Assembly: GCA_964555675.1 (NCBI GenBank)
Contig: CAZKTU010000200.1
Location: 1-12,778, forward strand
Origin: CAIWXH01 sp964555675
GTDB taxonomy: Bacteria > Chloroflexota > Chloroflexia > Chloroflexales > Chloroflexaceae
DNA length: 12,778 nt
Reading direction: 5' to 3'
The stretch's first letter is position 1, and the number at the start of each line of letters is the position of its first letter. Shown here one piece after another: positions 5,693 to 12,778 of this stretch. The position numbers and the translations under genes were made by a program. The notes under the pieces were generated by a model. The model did not search any database. It was not told the origin of the DNA and saw only the letters and a list, made by a program, of their open reading frames with translations.

Positions 5693-8600
5693 CAGAGCCT
5701 GCACCAAAGCCATATTTCCGCACTCCGGCCATCGACCCTGACGGGCGGCGGGTGGCCTTTCTGTACGCGGGGGACCTCTGGCTGGTCGACGCGGCGGGCG
5801 GCCCCGCCGAGCGCCTGACCGCCCACTCGGCCTCGCACTATAGCCCGCGCTTTAGCCCCGATGGGGCGAGCCTGGCCTTCAGCGCCAGCCGCACCGGCCG
5901 GGGCGACATCTACGTGCTCGCGCTCGAGGGCGGCCAGATGCGCCAGCTCACCGCCCACGACGAGTACTGCGCGGTCGAGGATTGGGCGGCCGACGGCGAG
6001 GCGCTCTACTTCACCGCCGACCGCGACCAGATCGGCCCGTCGATCTACCGGGTCGGCCTCGACGGCGGCACGCCCGCCCTGGTCTACTGCGAGCCCTACG
6101 AGCAGCTCGGCCAGGTCAGCCTCTCGCCCGACGGCCAGCAGCTGGCCTTCAGCAACATCCGCGAGCGCTGGTGGCGTCGCGGCCCCAACCCCTTCTCGCC
6201 CGGCGAGATCTGGATCGGCCCGAGCGCCGAGTCGCCGGCCTGGGGCGAGGGGGGCTACGCGGCCCTGCGCATGCTCGCCGGCCCCGGCCGGGCGAACGAC
6301 GCCCCCCAGCGCTCGCCCGAGGGCTTCCTCAGCGCCCTGGCCGCCCCCTACGCGGGCCGCAACGCCTGGCCCCTCTGGGCGCCCGACGGCAAGAGTATCT
6401 ACTTCGTCAGCGACCGCGACGGGGTCGAGAATCTGTGGCGGGTGCCGGCCGAGGGCGGCGAGCCGCGCCAGCTCACCTTCTTCCGCGAGGGGCGTCTGCT
6501 CTTCCCCCAGATCGCCCGCCGCTCGGGGCTGATCGTCTTCGAGCGCGAGTGGCGGATCTGGCGCTTCGACCCGGCCAGCGGCGAGTCTGCGCCGATCACA
6601 ATCAGCGTGCGCGCCGACAGCAAGATCACCCCCGTGCGCGAGGAGAGCTGGAACCGCGGCTTCAGCGAGCTGCGCCTGAGCCCCGACGGCAAGAAGATCG
6701 CCTTCGTGGCCCGCGGCGAGGTCTTTGTCGACTTCGCCGACAAAGAGACCGACCGCGACCTGCGCCAGGGCCCCTCGTTTCGCGTCACCGACACCAGCGC
6801 CCGCGAGAGCCAGATCGCCTGGACGCCCGACAGCCGCAGCCTGGTCTATGTCTCGGACCGCCACGGCGAGGACGAGATCTACCGCTACGACTTCGCCGCC
6901 CGCCAGGAGACGCGCCTGACCCATGACCTCACGCCCAAGGGCCTGCCGAAGGTCTCGCCCGACGGCAAGTGGATCGCCTATATCAGCGGCCACGACTCGC
7001 TGCGTCTGCTCGGCGTGGCCGGCGGCGAGCCGCGCGAGCTGTGCCGGGCGCGCTTCGTGGTGGCGGCCGACCTGGCCTGGTCGCCCGACTCGCGCTGGCT
7101 GGCCTACCTGGCCCAGGACGAGCGCTATTTCAGCAATGTCTCGGTGGCGCCCGTCGACGCGGGCGAGCCGCGCCAGATCACCTTTCTGAGCAACCTCGAG
7201 GGCGGCGACCTGCTCTGGGCGCCCAACGGCCAGTTCCTGGTCTTCACCACCCAGCAGCATCGCGCCGAGGCCCAGATCGTGCGGGTCGATCTGCGCCCGC
7301 CGGCGCCGCTCTTTCGCGAGGCGGAGTTCGAGAAGCTGTTCGAGGAGAAGGACGAGCGGGCCAAGGGCAGAGAGCAGCGGCCAGGCCCCGCCGAGCAGAG
7401 CCCCGAGGAGCCCGAGGCGGCCTCGGCGCGCGCGCCCGAGGGCATCGCCGTCGAGGGCGAGGCCCCGCCCGCGGAGGCCGAGCAGGCGAAGGAGGCGCCG
7501 CCCGCCGAGGAGGAGGCCGCGCCCGAGGAGGCCCCGGCGCAGCCGGCCCAGGGCCCCGACCCGGCGGCCCTGCAGATCGAGCTCGAGGGCATCGAGCGGC
7601 GGCTGCGCTTCCTGACCCCGATCCAGATGGACGCGGCGGCGGCGGCGATTAGCCCCGACAGCAAGGACCTGCTGCTGCTCGCCGTGGTGGCGGGCAAGGT
7701 CAACGTCTGGACGCTGCCCCTCGACGAGGCGCGCTCGGACCAGCCCCCGCGCCCGCTGACCGCCAGCGAGAGCGGTAAGCACGCGGTGCAGTTCACGCCC
7801 GACGGGCGGGCCTTCTTCTATATCGAGGATGGCCTGATCACCGTGCGCAAGTTCCCCGGCGGCAACGAGCCGCTGCGGGTGGCGGTGCGCGGCGACCTGA
7901 CGGTGGACTTCCACCGCGAGAAGCGCCAGATCTTCGGCGAGGCCTGGCGAGCCCTGCGCGACAGCTTCTACGACCCGACCTTCCGCGGGCAAGACTGGGG
8001 CGCCCTGCGCGAGCGCTTCGCGCCCCTGGTGGCGGGCGCCCAGACCGGCGACGAGCTGCACACCGTGATCAACCTCATGGTCGGCGAGCTGCAGGCCTCG
8101 CACCTGGGCAGCTTCTTCAACGGCTTCGGCGGCTGGGGGGGCGGCGACGGCTACACGGGGATCATCTTCGACCCGGTCGAGCTGCGGGCCCACGGGCTGC
8201 TGCGGGTGCAGCGGCTCATCCCCGACAGCCCCGCCGCGGCCGTCGCGCGCCCGCCGCGGCCCGGCGAGTACCTGCGGGCCGTGGACGGCGCGGCCGTGGG
8301 GCCGGGGGCGAGCCTCGACCGGCTGCTGCGCCGCACGGTGGGCCGCAGGGTGCGCCTGAGCCTGGCCGAGACGGCCGAGGGCGGGCCGACCCGCGAGCTG
8401 GACCTGCGGCCGATCGACGCGAACAGCTACTGGCGGCTGCGCTACCGCGACTGGGTCTACGGCAACGAGCGCTATGTCGGCAAGGTTAGCGGCGGGCGCC
8501 TGGGGTATGTACATATCGAGCAGATGAGCTACCCGGCCTACCAGCAGTTCCTGGCCGACCTGGACGCCGAGGCCTATGGCAAGGATGGCGTGATCGTCGA

Positions 8601-9057
8601 TGTGCGCTACAATAGTGGCGGCCACACGGCCACATTTATTCTGGACGTGCTCACGCGGCGCTCGGGTCTGCTCAGCGGATTCCGCGAGCGGGCGGCCACA
8701 GACGCCGGCCACCTGGCCGGCAACAGGGTCCTGAACAAGCCAACCGTACTAGTCACCAACGAGCGCTCGGCCAGCAACACCGAGATGCTCAGCGAGAGCT
8801 ACCGCCGCCTCGGCCTCGGCAAGGTGGTGGGCCGACCCACGGCCGGGGCCGTGATCTGGACCTACAGCACCCGCCTGCTCGACGGGGCCTCGCTGCGGCT
8901 GCCGCGCTTCTCGGTGGTCACCCCCGAGGGCGAAGATCTCGAGGGCCGCGGCAGGCCCGTCGACGTCGAGGTCGAGCGGCCCCTCGGCGAGTGGGCCCTC
9001 GGCCGCGACCGTCAGCTGGAGGCCGCCGTGGCGGCGCTGCTGGGCGAGACCGAGTGA
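5689..9057 (+). CDS. Tricorn-like protease (beta-propellers, PDZ, S41 serine peptidase)
   Basis: A 1122-residue protein with the tricorn order: two beta-propellers (~10-275 and ~290-720, repeated S/TPDGxxxAF/Y strands), C1 (~735-805), PDZ-like (~835-925) and C2 (~930-1115). Tricorn forms large cytosolic assemblies that cut peptides left by other proteases. Active-site candidates are S804-H805 (ASHLG), nucleophile S1029 (NERSASNTE) and E1085. Tricorn has Asp-Gly after its nucleophile; here it is N1030-T1031. The NERSASN and GLGKVVGRPTAG stretches recall PD40-plus-S41 tricorn-like proteins, many of them exported as far as I recall. This one has no signal peptide, so I place it in the cytosol. 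An insert at ~541-640 within the second propeller is acidic and Glu/Ala/Pro-rich, likely disordered. The start is GTG with GGGGAG 5 nt upstream, overlapping the SDR stop. An isomerase-like gene follows after 33 bp. Confidence 0.9.
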   Translation: MTEPAPKPYFRTPAIDPDGRRVAFLYAGDLWLVDAAGGPAERLTAHSASHYSPRFSPDGASLAFSASRTGRGDIYVLALEGGQMRQLTAHDEYCAVEDWAADGEALYFTADRDQIGPSIYRVGLDGGTPALVYCEPYEQLGQVSLSPDGQQLAFSNIRERWWRRGPNPFSPGEIWIGPSAESPAWGEGGYAALRMLAGPGRANDAPQRSPEGFLSALAAPYAGRNAWPLWAPDGKSIYFVSDRDGVENLWRVPAEGGEPRQLTFFREGRLLFPQIARRSGLIVFEREWRIWRFDPASGESAPITISVRADSKITPVREESWNRGFSELRLSPDGKKIAFVARGEVFVDFADKETDRDLRQGPSFRVTDTSARESQIAWTPDSRSLVYVSDRHGEDEIYRYDFAARQETRLTHDLTPKGLPKVSPDGKWIAYISGHDSLRLLGVAGGEPRELCRARFVVAADLAWSPDSRWLAYLAQDERYFSNVSVAPVDAGEPRQITFLSNLEGGDLLWAPNGQFLVFTTQQHRAEAQIVRVDLRPPAPLFREAEFEKLFEEKDERAKGREQRPGPAEQSPEEPEAASARAPEGIAVEGEAPPAEAEQAKEAPPAEEEAAPEEAPAQPAQGPDPAALQIELEGIERRLRFLTPIQMDAAAAAISPDSKDLLLLAVVAGKVNVWTLPLDEARSDQPPRPLTASESGKHAVQFTPDGRAFFYIEDGLITVRKFPGGNEPLRVAVRGDLTVDFHREKRQIFGEAWRALRDSFYDPTFRGQDWGALRERFAPLVAGAQTGDELHTVINLMVGELQASHLGSFFNGFGGWGGGDGYTGIIFDPVELRAHGLLRVQRLIPDSPAAAVARPPRPGEYLRAVDGAAVGPGASLDRLLRRTVGRRVRLSLAETAEGGPTRELDLRPIDANSYWRLRYRDWVYGNERYVGKVSGGRLGYVHIEQMSYPAYQQFLADLDAEAYGKDGVIVDVRYNSGGHTATFILDVLTRRSGLLSGFRERAATDAGHLAGNRVLNKPTVLVTNERSASNTEMLSESYRRLGLGKVVGRPTAGAVIWTYSTRLLDGASLRLPRFSVVTPEGEDLEGRGRPVDVEVERPLGEWALGRDRQLEAAVAALLGETE

Positions 9058-9060
9058 TGG

Positions 9061-9066
9061 TATGCT
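9061..9066 (+). promoter_or_regulatory. Candidate -10 box TATGCT before the isomerase-like gene
   Basis: GGTATGCT sits in the 33-bp gap between the protease stop and the isomerase ATG. It would give a leader of about 18 nt. No -35 is recognisable upstream. The same TATGCT string occurs upstream of the MNT gene. Confidence 0.25.
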
Positions 9067-9090
9067 GTCTTTCAATAGCCGAGGTGCTCT

Positions 9091-9861
9091 ATGGCCGCAC
9101 TCCCCCCGCTCCGCTTCTCCGTCTGCGTCGAGACGCTGTTCAGCGACAAGCCCTTTGAGCAGCGCCTCGAGTATGTGGCCGACCTGGGCTTCTCGGCCTT
9201 CGAGTTCTGGAGCCGCCAGGGCAAGGATATGAATATCACCCTGGCGCTCAAGATGGCCCTGCGGCTCGAGGTGAGCGCCTTCTGCGGCAATAGCTCGTCC
9301 CTGGTCGACCCGGCCGAGCGCCAGCAGGCCCTGGCCGAGATCACGCGGGCCGCCTCGCTGGCCTTCGACCTGGCCTGCAGCAACCTGATCCTCACCAGCG
9401 GCCCGGCCCTGCCGGGCGTCCCCCGCGAGGAGCAGCGCGCCAATCTGGTGAGCCTGCTCAAAGAGGCCGCGGCGACCGCCGCGGACGCCGACCTCTGCCT
9501 GGTGCTCGAGCCGCTGAACCAGATCGACCATCCCGGCGTCTATCTCTCATCCTCTGATGAGGGCTTCGCGATCGTACGCGAGGTGGGCAGCCCCCACGTC
9601 AAGCTCCTCTTCGATGTTTATCACCAGCAGATCAGCGAGGGCAACCTGACCAGGCGCATCCTCGACAACCTCGACCTGATCGGCCATATCCACGTCGCCG
9701 ATGTCCCGGGCCGTCACGAGCCGGGCACCGGCGAGATCAACTACGAGCACCTGTTCGGGGTGCTCCGCGAGCGGGGCTACAAAGGCTATGTCGGCCTGGA
9801 GTATACACCCCTGATGGACGCCAGGGCCAGCCTGCGGGCCGTGCGCGCCCTGAGCCAGTAG
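9091..9861 (+). CDS. Hydroxypyruvate isomerase-family TIM-barrel protein
   Basis: A 256-residue AP-endonuclease-2-type TIM barrel of the size usual for Hyi, which interconverts hydroxypyruvate and tartronate semialdehyde. Residues typical of the family are visible: E140 in LEPLN, D175 in FDVYHQQ, H199 and H201 in GHIHVADVPGRHEPGTGEINY-type sequence (R208, H209, E210), and E237 in GLEYTP. The two glutamates are the usual catalytic and metal-binding pair. Related sugar isomerases and epimerases share this fold, so the exact substrate is uncertain; no glyoxylate carboligase or tartronate semialdehyde reductase lies nearby. The ATG at 9091 is preceded by GAGGTG at 9081-9086. The gene follows the protease by 33 bp and may be read from the same transcript, or from a TATGCT box at 9061-9066. 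A stem-loop follows the stop. Confidence 0.88.
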   Translation: MAALPPLRFSVCVETLFSDKPFEQRLEYVADLGFSAFEFWSRQGKDMNITLALKMALRLEVSAFCGNSSSLVDPAERQQALAEITRAASLAFDLACSNLILTSGPALPGVPREEQRANLVSLLKEAAATAADADLCLVLEPLNQIDHPGVYLSSSDEGFAIVREVGSPHVKLLFDVYHQQISEGNLTRRILDNLDLIGHIHVADVPGRHEPGTGEINYEHLFGVLRERGYKGYVGLEYTPLMDARASLRAVRALSQ

Positions 9862-9868
9862 GCCCGAG

Positions 9869-9893
9869 GTGGGCGACCACGAGGATCGCCCAC
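9869..9893 (+). terminator. Stem-loop after the isomerase-like gene
   Basis: GTGGGCGA (9869-9876) and TCGCCCAC (9886-9893) form a perfect 8-bp stem with a 9-nt loop, starting 7 nt after the stop codon. There is no T-run after it. It may separate the SDR/protease/isomerase transcript from the secreted-protein gene. Confidence 0.5.
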
Positions 9894-9978
9894 GGAACGT
9901 TAGTCGCTGCGGCCGGACGGACGCGCCACGCTGCGCCCCGCCCACTCGTCGACCCGGCCGCCCAGTTAGGAGACCCCA

Positions 9979-12201
9979 TTGTTTAAGCGAGTCCTTCTTC
10001 TTGCCGCTCTGCTAGCCTCGGCGCTGGCCGCCGGCAGTCCGCTACCGGCCCTGGCCCAGGGCAGCCCCTCCTTTATTGTCGAGGCCGCCCTGCCCAACTC
10101 CGAGCGGCAGAAGTTCCCCCATATCGATACCTTCGGCAGCACCGTGTATGTGGCGGGCAACGCCGAGCGCGAATTCGCCCGTCTGTGGACCAAGGCCGAC
10201 ACGGCGACCAGTTTCCCCGAGCCGCGCACCCTCGGCAATGCGGGCGGCACCCCCGACTACGCGACGGCGTCGGTCTTCGCCAAGGACGACGGCACGATCT
10301 ACGTGGCCTGGATCAACGCCAACGACCGGCGCATCTACATGCGCTGGAAGGGGCCGAGCGACGCCGACTTCCGGCCGCAGACTACGGTCTACGGCGTGGC
10401 CCAGCCCTTCGAGGTCGAGGTGGCGGCCAACGAGGACGGCGTCTTCGTCTTCTGGCGCGAGGTCGGCCTGCCGGTGAAGTACCGCCGCTCGCCCGACGGG
10501 ACGAACTGGAACGTGCCGGCCGAGAGCATCGGCACGGTGAAGGTCGAGCCCTTCCTCGACGTGGCGGCCGGGCCGGGGCGCAAGCTGGCCGTGGCCTACT
10601 ACCGCGACCGGATCGAGGGCGACGACGCCTACCTGCAGGGCTACCTGGGGATCTGGAACGGCAGCGGCTTCCTCCAGGAGCGCATCCCCGCCGTGCCCGA
10701 CCGCAACTTCGCCAACCCGAGCGTGGCCGTGGGGCCCGACGGCAGCTTCTCGATCGCCATGCGCAGCACCGAGAAGGAGAGCGGCCTGGGCGCCGGGGTC
10801 TATGTGGCCGACCGCTCGCCCACCGGCACCTGGTCGAATGTGATCCGCCTGGCCCGGGGCGATACGCTTTCGACCGGGATCGACATCGACCCGGCCGGCA
10901 ATACGCACCTCTTCATCAACAGCAAGGCCAACGGCCCGGTGGGGCTGTACTACACCTACAGGCGGCCCGGGCAGGGCTATGGCGGCGGGCAGCCGAACAC
11001 GGCCCCCGACCGCCTGCTGGCCATCCAGGAGGGCGGGCAGTTCATCGCCAACGTGCGGGCCGCGGCCAGCCTGCGCGACCGCAGCTACGGCCACGCGGTG
11101 GTCGAGCGCTTCGACGGCAACGACATCCCCTTCGGGCGCTACTTCCTGGTGGCCCTGCCGGTGAATAACGTCGGCGCCACGGGGATCAGCATCGAGGGCG
11201 GGGCGGCGACCACCAATAAGTCTACGCTGAACGTGACCTTCACGGGCCTGACCGGCGCGCCGACCGAGGTGCGCTCGAGTTGGGGCGCGCCGCCGGCGGC
11301 GAACGCGGCCTTCGGCCCCTTCAACGTGGCCAGTCCGACGATCGCGGTGCCGCTGCCGGCGGGGGCGAACCCGAACTGCTCGGCCCTGACGCTGTATACG
11401 CAGCTGCGGGCGGGCTCGACGACGCAGGTCACGCCGAACAGCGACACGATCGTGCTCGACCAGGCGGTGCAGGCCGACTACTACGTCTCGGGGGTAACGC
11501 CGGCGCTCGACCCGGGCTACACCAACTCGCTCAATGCCACGGTGTTCGTGTATAGCGGGGCCGACTGCTCGGGCCTCGCAAGCGCCTCGGTCAGCGGGCC
11601 GGTGAGCGGGGGCAGCATCAGCCTGCCGGTGGCCGGCACGACGCTGGTCATCCAGAATGTGCAGCTGACCGGCAACCCGGCGACGCCCGGGCCAAAGGTG
11701 CTGAGCTTCGCCGCGGCCGACCAGCTGGGCAACAGCACGACGGGGGTCACGCGCACCGTGGTCTACGACCCGGTGGCGCCGCTCTTCACGGGCCTGGCCA
11801 GCGAGTCGGCGGCGACGCTGGTGCCCTACCCCGACGGCACGGCCCAGATGCGGCTGGCCCTCGACAACCTGGTGGCGAGCGATGTGGGCGGGGTGCTAGC
11901 GGGGCTCGAGCTAGTCGCGGTGGCCCCGACGGTGAATGGGGTGACCCCGACCAGCGCGCCCGTGCGCATCCCCTTCGACGAGCTGGACTCGTTCGTGGTG
12001 AATGGGGACGGCAGCCTGAACCTGCGCGACACGATCACGCTGACCGACTTCTTCAGCGCGGCCGACCTGGTGCCGGGGACCTACCGCTTCACGATCCGGG
12101 TGCTCGACGGGGCCGGCAATGCCAGCGCCGCGAGCCGCACGATCAGCGAGACCCTGACCGCGGTGACCTACCCGGTGTGGGCGCCGTATACGCGGCGGTA
12201 G
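9979..12201 (+). CDS. Secreted beta-propeller and Ig-like repeat protein, function unknown
   Basis: A 740-residue exported protein of unknown function. The N-terminus (MFKRVLLLAALLASALA...) is a signal peptide with a likely cut after ALA near residue 26. Residues ~30-390 carry repeated strands such as VAVGPDGSFSIAM and IDIDPAGNTHLFI, the look of a BNR/sialidase-like or related beta-propeller, without an evident catalytic set. Residues ~395-740 look like two or three Ig-like or cadherin-like beta-sandwiches; the last ends in TIRVLDGAGNASAAS. Two Cys in the middle region could form a disulfide. The C-terminus ends YPVWAPYTRR, an aromatic/Pro/Arg tail that recalls the 'YLPLxxR'-like ends of many Chloroflexota exported proteins, possibly a sorting signal. 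The start is TTG with TTAGGAGA 5 nt upstream, and no better ATG is in frame. It probably acts at the cell surface or outside, perhaps in binding. Confidence 0.82.
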   Translation: MFKRVLLLAALLASALAAGSPLPALAQGSPSFIVEAALPNSERQKFPHIDTFGSTVYVAGNAEREFARLWTKADTATSFPEPRTLGNAGGTPDYATASVFAKDDGTIYVAWINANDRRIYMRWKGPSDADFRPQTTVYGVAQPFEVEVAANEDGVFVFWREVGLPVKYRRSPDGTNWNVPAESIGTVKVEPFLDVAAGPGRKLAVAYYRDRIEGDDAYLQGYLGIWNGSGFLQERIPAVPDRNFANPSVAVGPDGSFSIAMRSTEKESGLGAGVYVADRSPTGTWSNVIRLARGDTLSTGIDIDPAGNTHLFINSKANGPVGLYYTYRRPGQGYGGGQPNTAPDRLLAIQEGGQFIANVRAAASLRDRSYGHAVVERFDGNDIPFGRYFLVALPVNNVGATGISIEGGAATTNKSTLNVTFTGLTGAPTEVRSSWGAPPAANAAFGPFNVASPTIAVPLPAGANPNCSALTLYTQLRAGSTTQVTPNSDTIVLDQAVQADYYVSGVTPALDPGYTNSLNATVFVYSGADCSGLASASVSGPVSGGSISLPVAGTTLVIQNVQLTGNPATPGPKVLSFAAADQLGNSTTGVTRTVVYDPVAPLFTGLASESAATLVPYPDGTAQMRLALDNLVASDVGGVLAGLELVAVAPTVNGVTPTSAPVRIPFDELDSFVVNGDGSLNLRDTITLTDFFSAADLVPGTYRFTIRVLDGAGNASAASRTISETLTAVTYPVWAPYTRR

Positions 12202-12218
12202 GGGCCCTCACCCCCCCA

Positions 12219-12250
12219 GCCCCCATCTCCCGCGCGCGGGAGATGGGGGC
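12219..12250. repeat. Perfect 32-bp palindrome, REP-like, possible terminator
   Basis: The left arm GCCCCCATCTCCCGCG (12219-12234) is the exact reverse complement of the right arm (12235-12250) with no loop; a small loop would open at the CGCGCG centre. It starts 17 bp after the secreted-protein stop. There is no T-tract. C-rich palindromes of this form are common dispersed intergenic repeats in GC-rich bacteria, so it may be one copy of a family. Confidence 0.8.
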
Positions 12251-12343
12251 ACTGCGTCGGGGGCCGCCGGGGCCGCCGCGGCCGTGAACGGTCCGGCAAC
12301 GAGGGCGAAGGCCGCCTGCAGGGCGCCTTGCCATGCACCCCTA

Positions 12344-12352
12344 TGCTACAAT
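12344..12352 (+). promoter_or_regulatory. Extended -10 promoter TGCTACAAT upstream of mntA
   Basis: TG-N-TACAAT matches an extended -10 element (five of six -10 bases plus the TG). It would start transcription near 12359, about 67 nt before the MNT start codon. A TTGCCA lies upstream but at only 13 bp, too close for a normal -35; an extended -10 can work without one. Confidence 0.5.
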
Positions 12353-12425
12353 GGGGGCGCCGGTCTGATTTTGTACCGCTTTTCGGAAACTCGCTGCCAG
12401 TTCTGAAGCAAAGACGCAGAGCTTT

Positions 12426-12778
12426 ATGAGCTTAACGACGAGACCAGAAACGGCCGCGGAGCTACTCGCTGAGCTTACGCGCAACCGCGAACACCTGAAA
12501 GCGTTGGGGGTGCGCTCGCTTGGTTTATTTGGTTCGTACCGGCGTGGGACGCCCCGACCTGACAGCGATATTGATTTTCTGGTTGATCTCGAGCGTGTCT
12601 CCTTCGATAGCTATATGGACCTGAAGCTCTGGCTCGAAGATACCTTTGGCCGCCCGGTCGATCTCGTGCTGGTTGATACGCTCAAATCGCGCCTACGGCC
12701 GGCTATCCTGAGCGAGGTTGTCTATGCCGAGGGACTATCGCCTGTACCTGGAAGATATCCTGGAGGCGATCGCCAGGA
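12426..12778 (+). CDS. mntA: MntA-type minimal nucleotidyltransferase antitoxin (partial, cut by window edge)
   Basis: The first 117 codons of an MNT-fold protein. The signature GSYRRG (36-41) followed by D48-x-D50 and a third acidic residue D79 (PVDLVLVD) is complete, so catalysis should be possible. In type VII systems MntA adds AMP to a Tyr of the HEPN RNase HepT and so neutralises it. The ATG at 12426 gives a normal N-terminal helix; a weak AGAG lies upstream. Proteins of this family usually end near the VVYAEGL position, but here the frame stays open past the hepT start to the window end, so its end is unseen. Base use differs from the neighbours, with many TTA, TTT, ATT and GTT codons, which suggests horizontal arrival. 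It was probably missed by simple ORF calling because it runs off the edge. Confidence 0.85.
   Translation, partial: MSLTTRPETAAELLAELTRNREHLKALGVRSLGLFGSYRRGTPRPDSDIDFLVDLERVSFDSYMDLKLWLEDTFGRPVDLVLVDTLKSRLRPAILSEVVYAEGLSPVPGRYPGGDRQ
12724..12778 (+). CDS. hepT: HepT-like HEPN toxin (N-terminal fragment, cut by window edge)
   Basis: Only 18 codons are visible: MPRDYRLYLEDILEAIAR. This is the typical start of HepT/DUF86 HEPN proteins, whose first helix reads YLxDILEAI. The catalytic Rx4-6H motif would lie outside the window. GAGG at 12714-12717, 6 nt before the ATG, serves as the ribosome binding site inside mntA. The gene is in a different frame (+1) from mntA and overlaps it. HepT is an RNase toxin (tRNA cleavage is reported for characterised members) controlled by MntA. 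The call rests on the short N-terminus plus the gene order. Confidence 0.75.
   Translation, partial: MPRDYRLYLEDILEAIAR

Noticed and set aside
7312..7610. Protease insert considered as a frameshift or a gene fusion joint
   Set aside because: The reading frame is uninterrupted and propeller strands resume after the insert, so it is a linker and not a break.
5500..8712. A 1070-codon open frame on the minus strand opposite the protease
   Set aside because: Its product is a low-complexity run of Ala, Gly, Leu, Val and Arg with no fold. It mirrors the GC-rich third positions of the plus-strand protease, whose domains and motifs are clear.
12143..12334. Short minus-strand frame across the 32-bp palindrome
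   Set aside because: It is Arg/Gly/Pro-rich, crosses the palindrome and has no ribosome binding site. It is best explained by base composition.

Overview
The window is GC-rich bacterial DNA, about 12.8 kb with one 100-N scaffold gap. It looks like a filamentous anoxygenic or heterotrophic member of the Chloroflexota (Chloroflexales-like). That placement is an inference. It rests on the combination of a tricorn-type protease, an HMG-CoA lyase beside a phasin-like protein, a secreted protein ending in an aromatic/Pro/Arg-rich tail, G-preceded TATnnT boxes, and intergenic C-rich palindromes. No ribosomal or other phylogenetic marker is present.

Layout from left to right: a small membrane protein of the DUF4126 type on the minus strand (35-619). 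Next is a 325-bp divergent spacer and a complete ABCB-type ABC exporter half-transporter on the plus strand (945-2837). That gene ends in a perfect 12-bp terminator stem that runs straight into the gap (2872-2971). Beyond the gap is a minus-strand, Trp-rich, phasin/PhaE-like protein (2980-3525). It is divergent from an HMG-CoA lyase-like gene (3752-4690) driven by a near-consensus sigma70 promoter. A short-chain dehydrogenase (4826-5692) follows. Its stop overlaps the GTG start of a 1122-residue tricorn-like protease (5689-9057), and 33 bp later comes a hydroxypyruvate isomerase-family TIM-barrel protein (9091-9861). These three genes may be co-transcribed. A 740-residue secreted beta-propeller plus Ig-like protein (9979-12201, TTG start) comes next, then a perfect 32-bp palindrome. 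The window closes with the start of a lower-GC MntA/HepT (type VII) toxin-antitoxin pair cut by the right edge.

Functionally this is mostly housekeeping and accessory metabolism: acyl-CoA/leucine-type catabolism and probable polyhydroxyalkanoate storage in the centre, then cytosolic peptide turnover, a sugar-acid isomerase and a cell-surface protein. The only clear defence or mobile-type element is the MntA/HepT pair at the edge. I found no CRISPR array, transposase, tRNA or rRNA. I did not find a wholly new multi-gene system. The most unusual observations are the internal duplication in the phasin-like protein, the altered HxHD motif of the HMG-CoA lyase, the acidic Ala/Pro/Glu linker and altered Ser-Asp pair in the tricorn-like protease, and the simple-sequence repeats that bracket the dehydrogenase gene.
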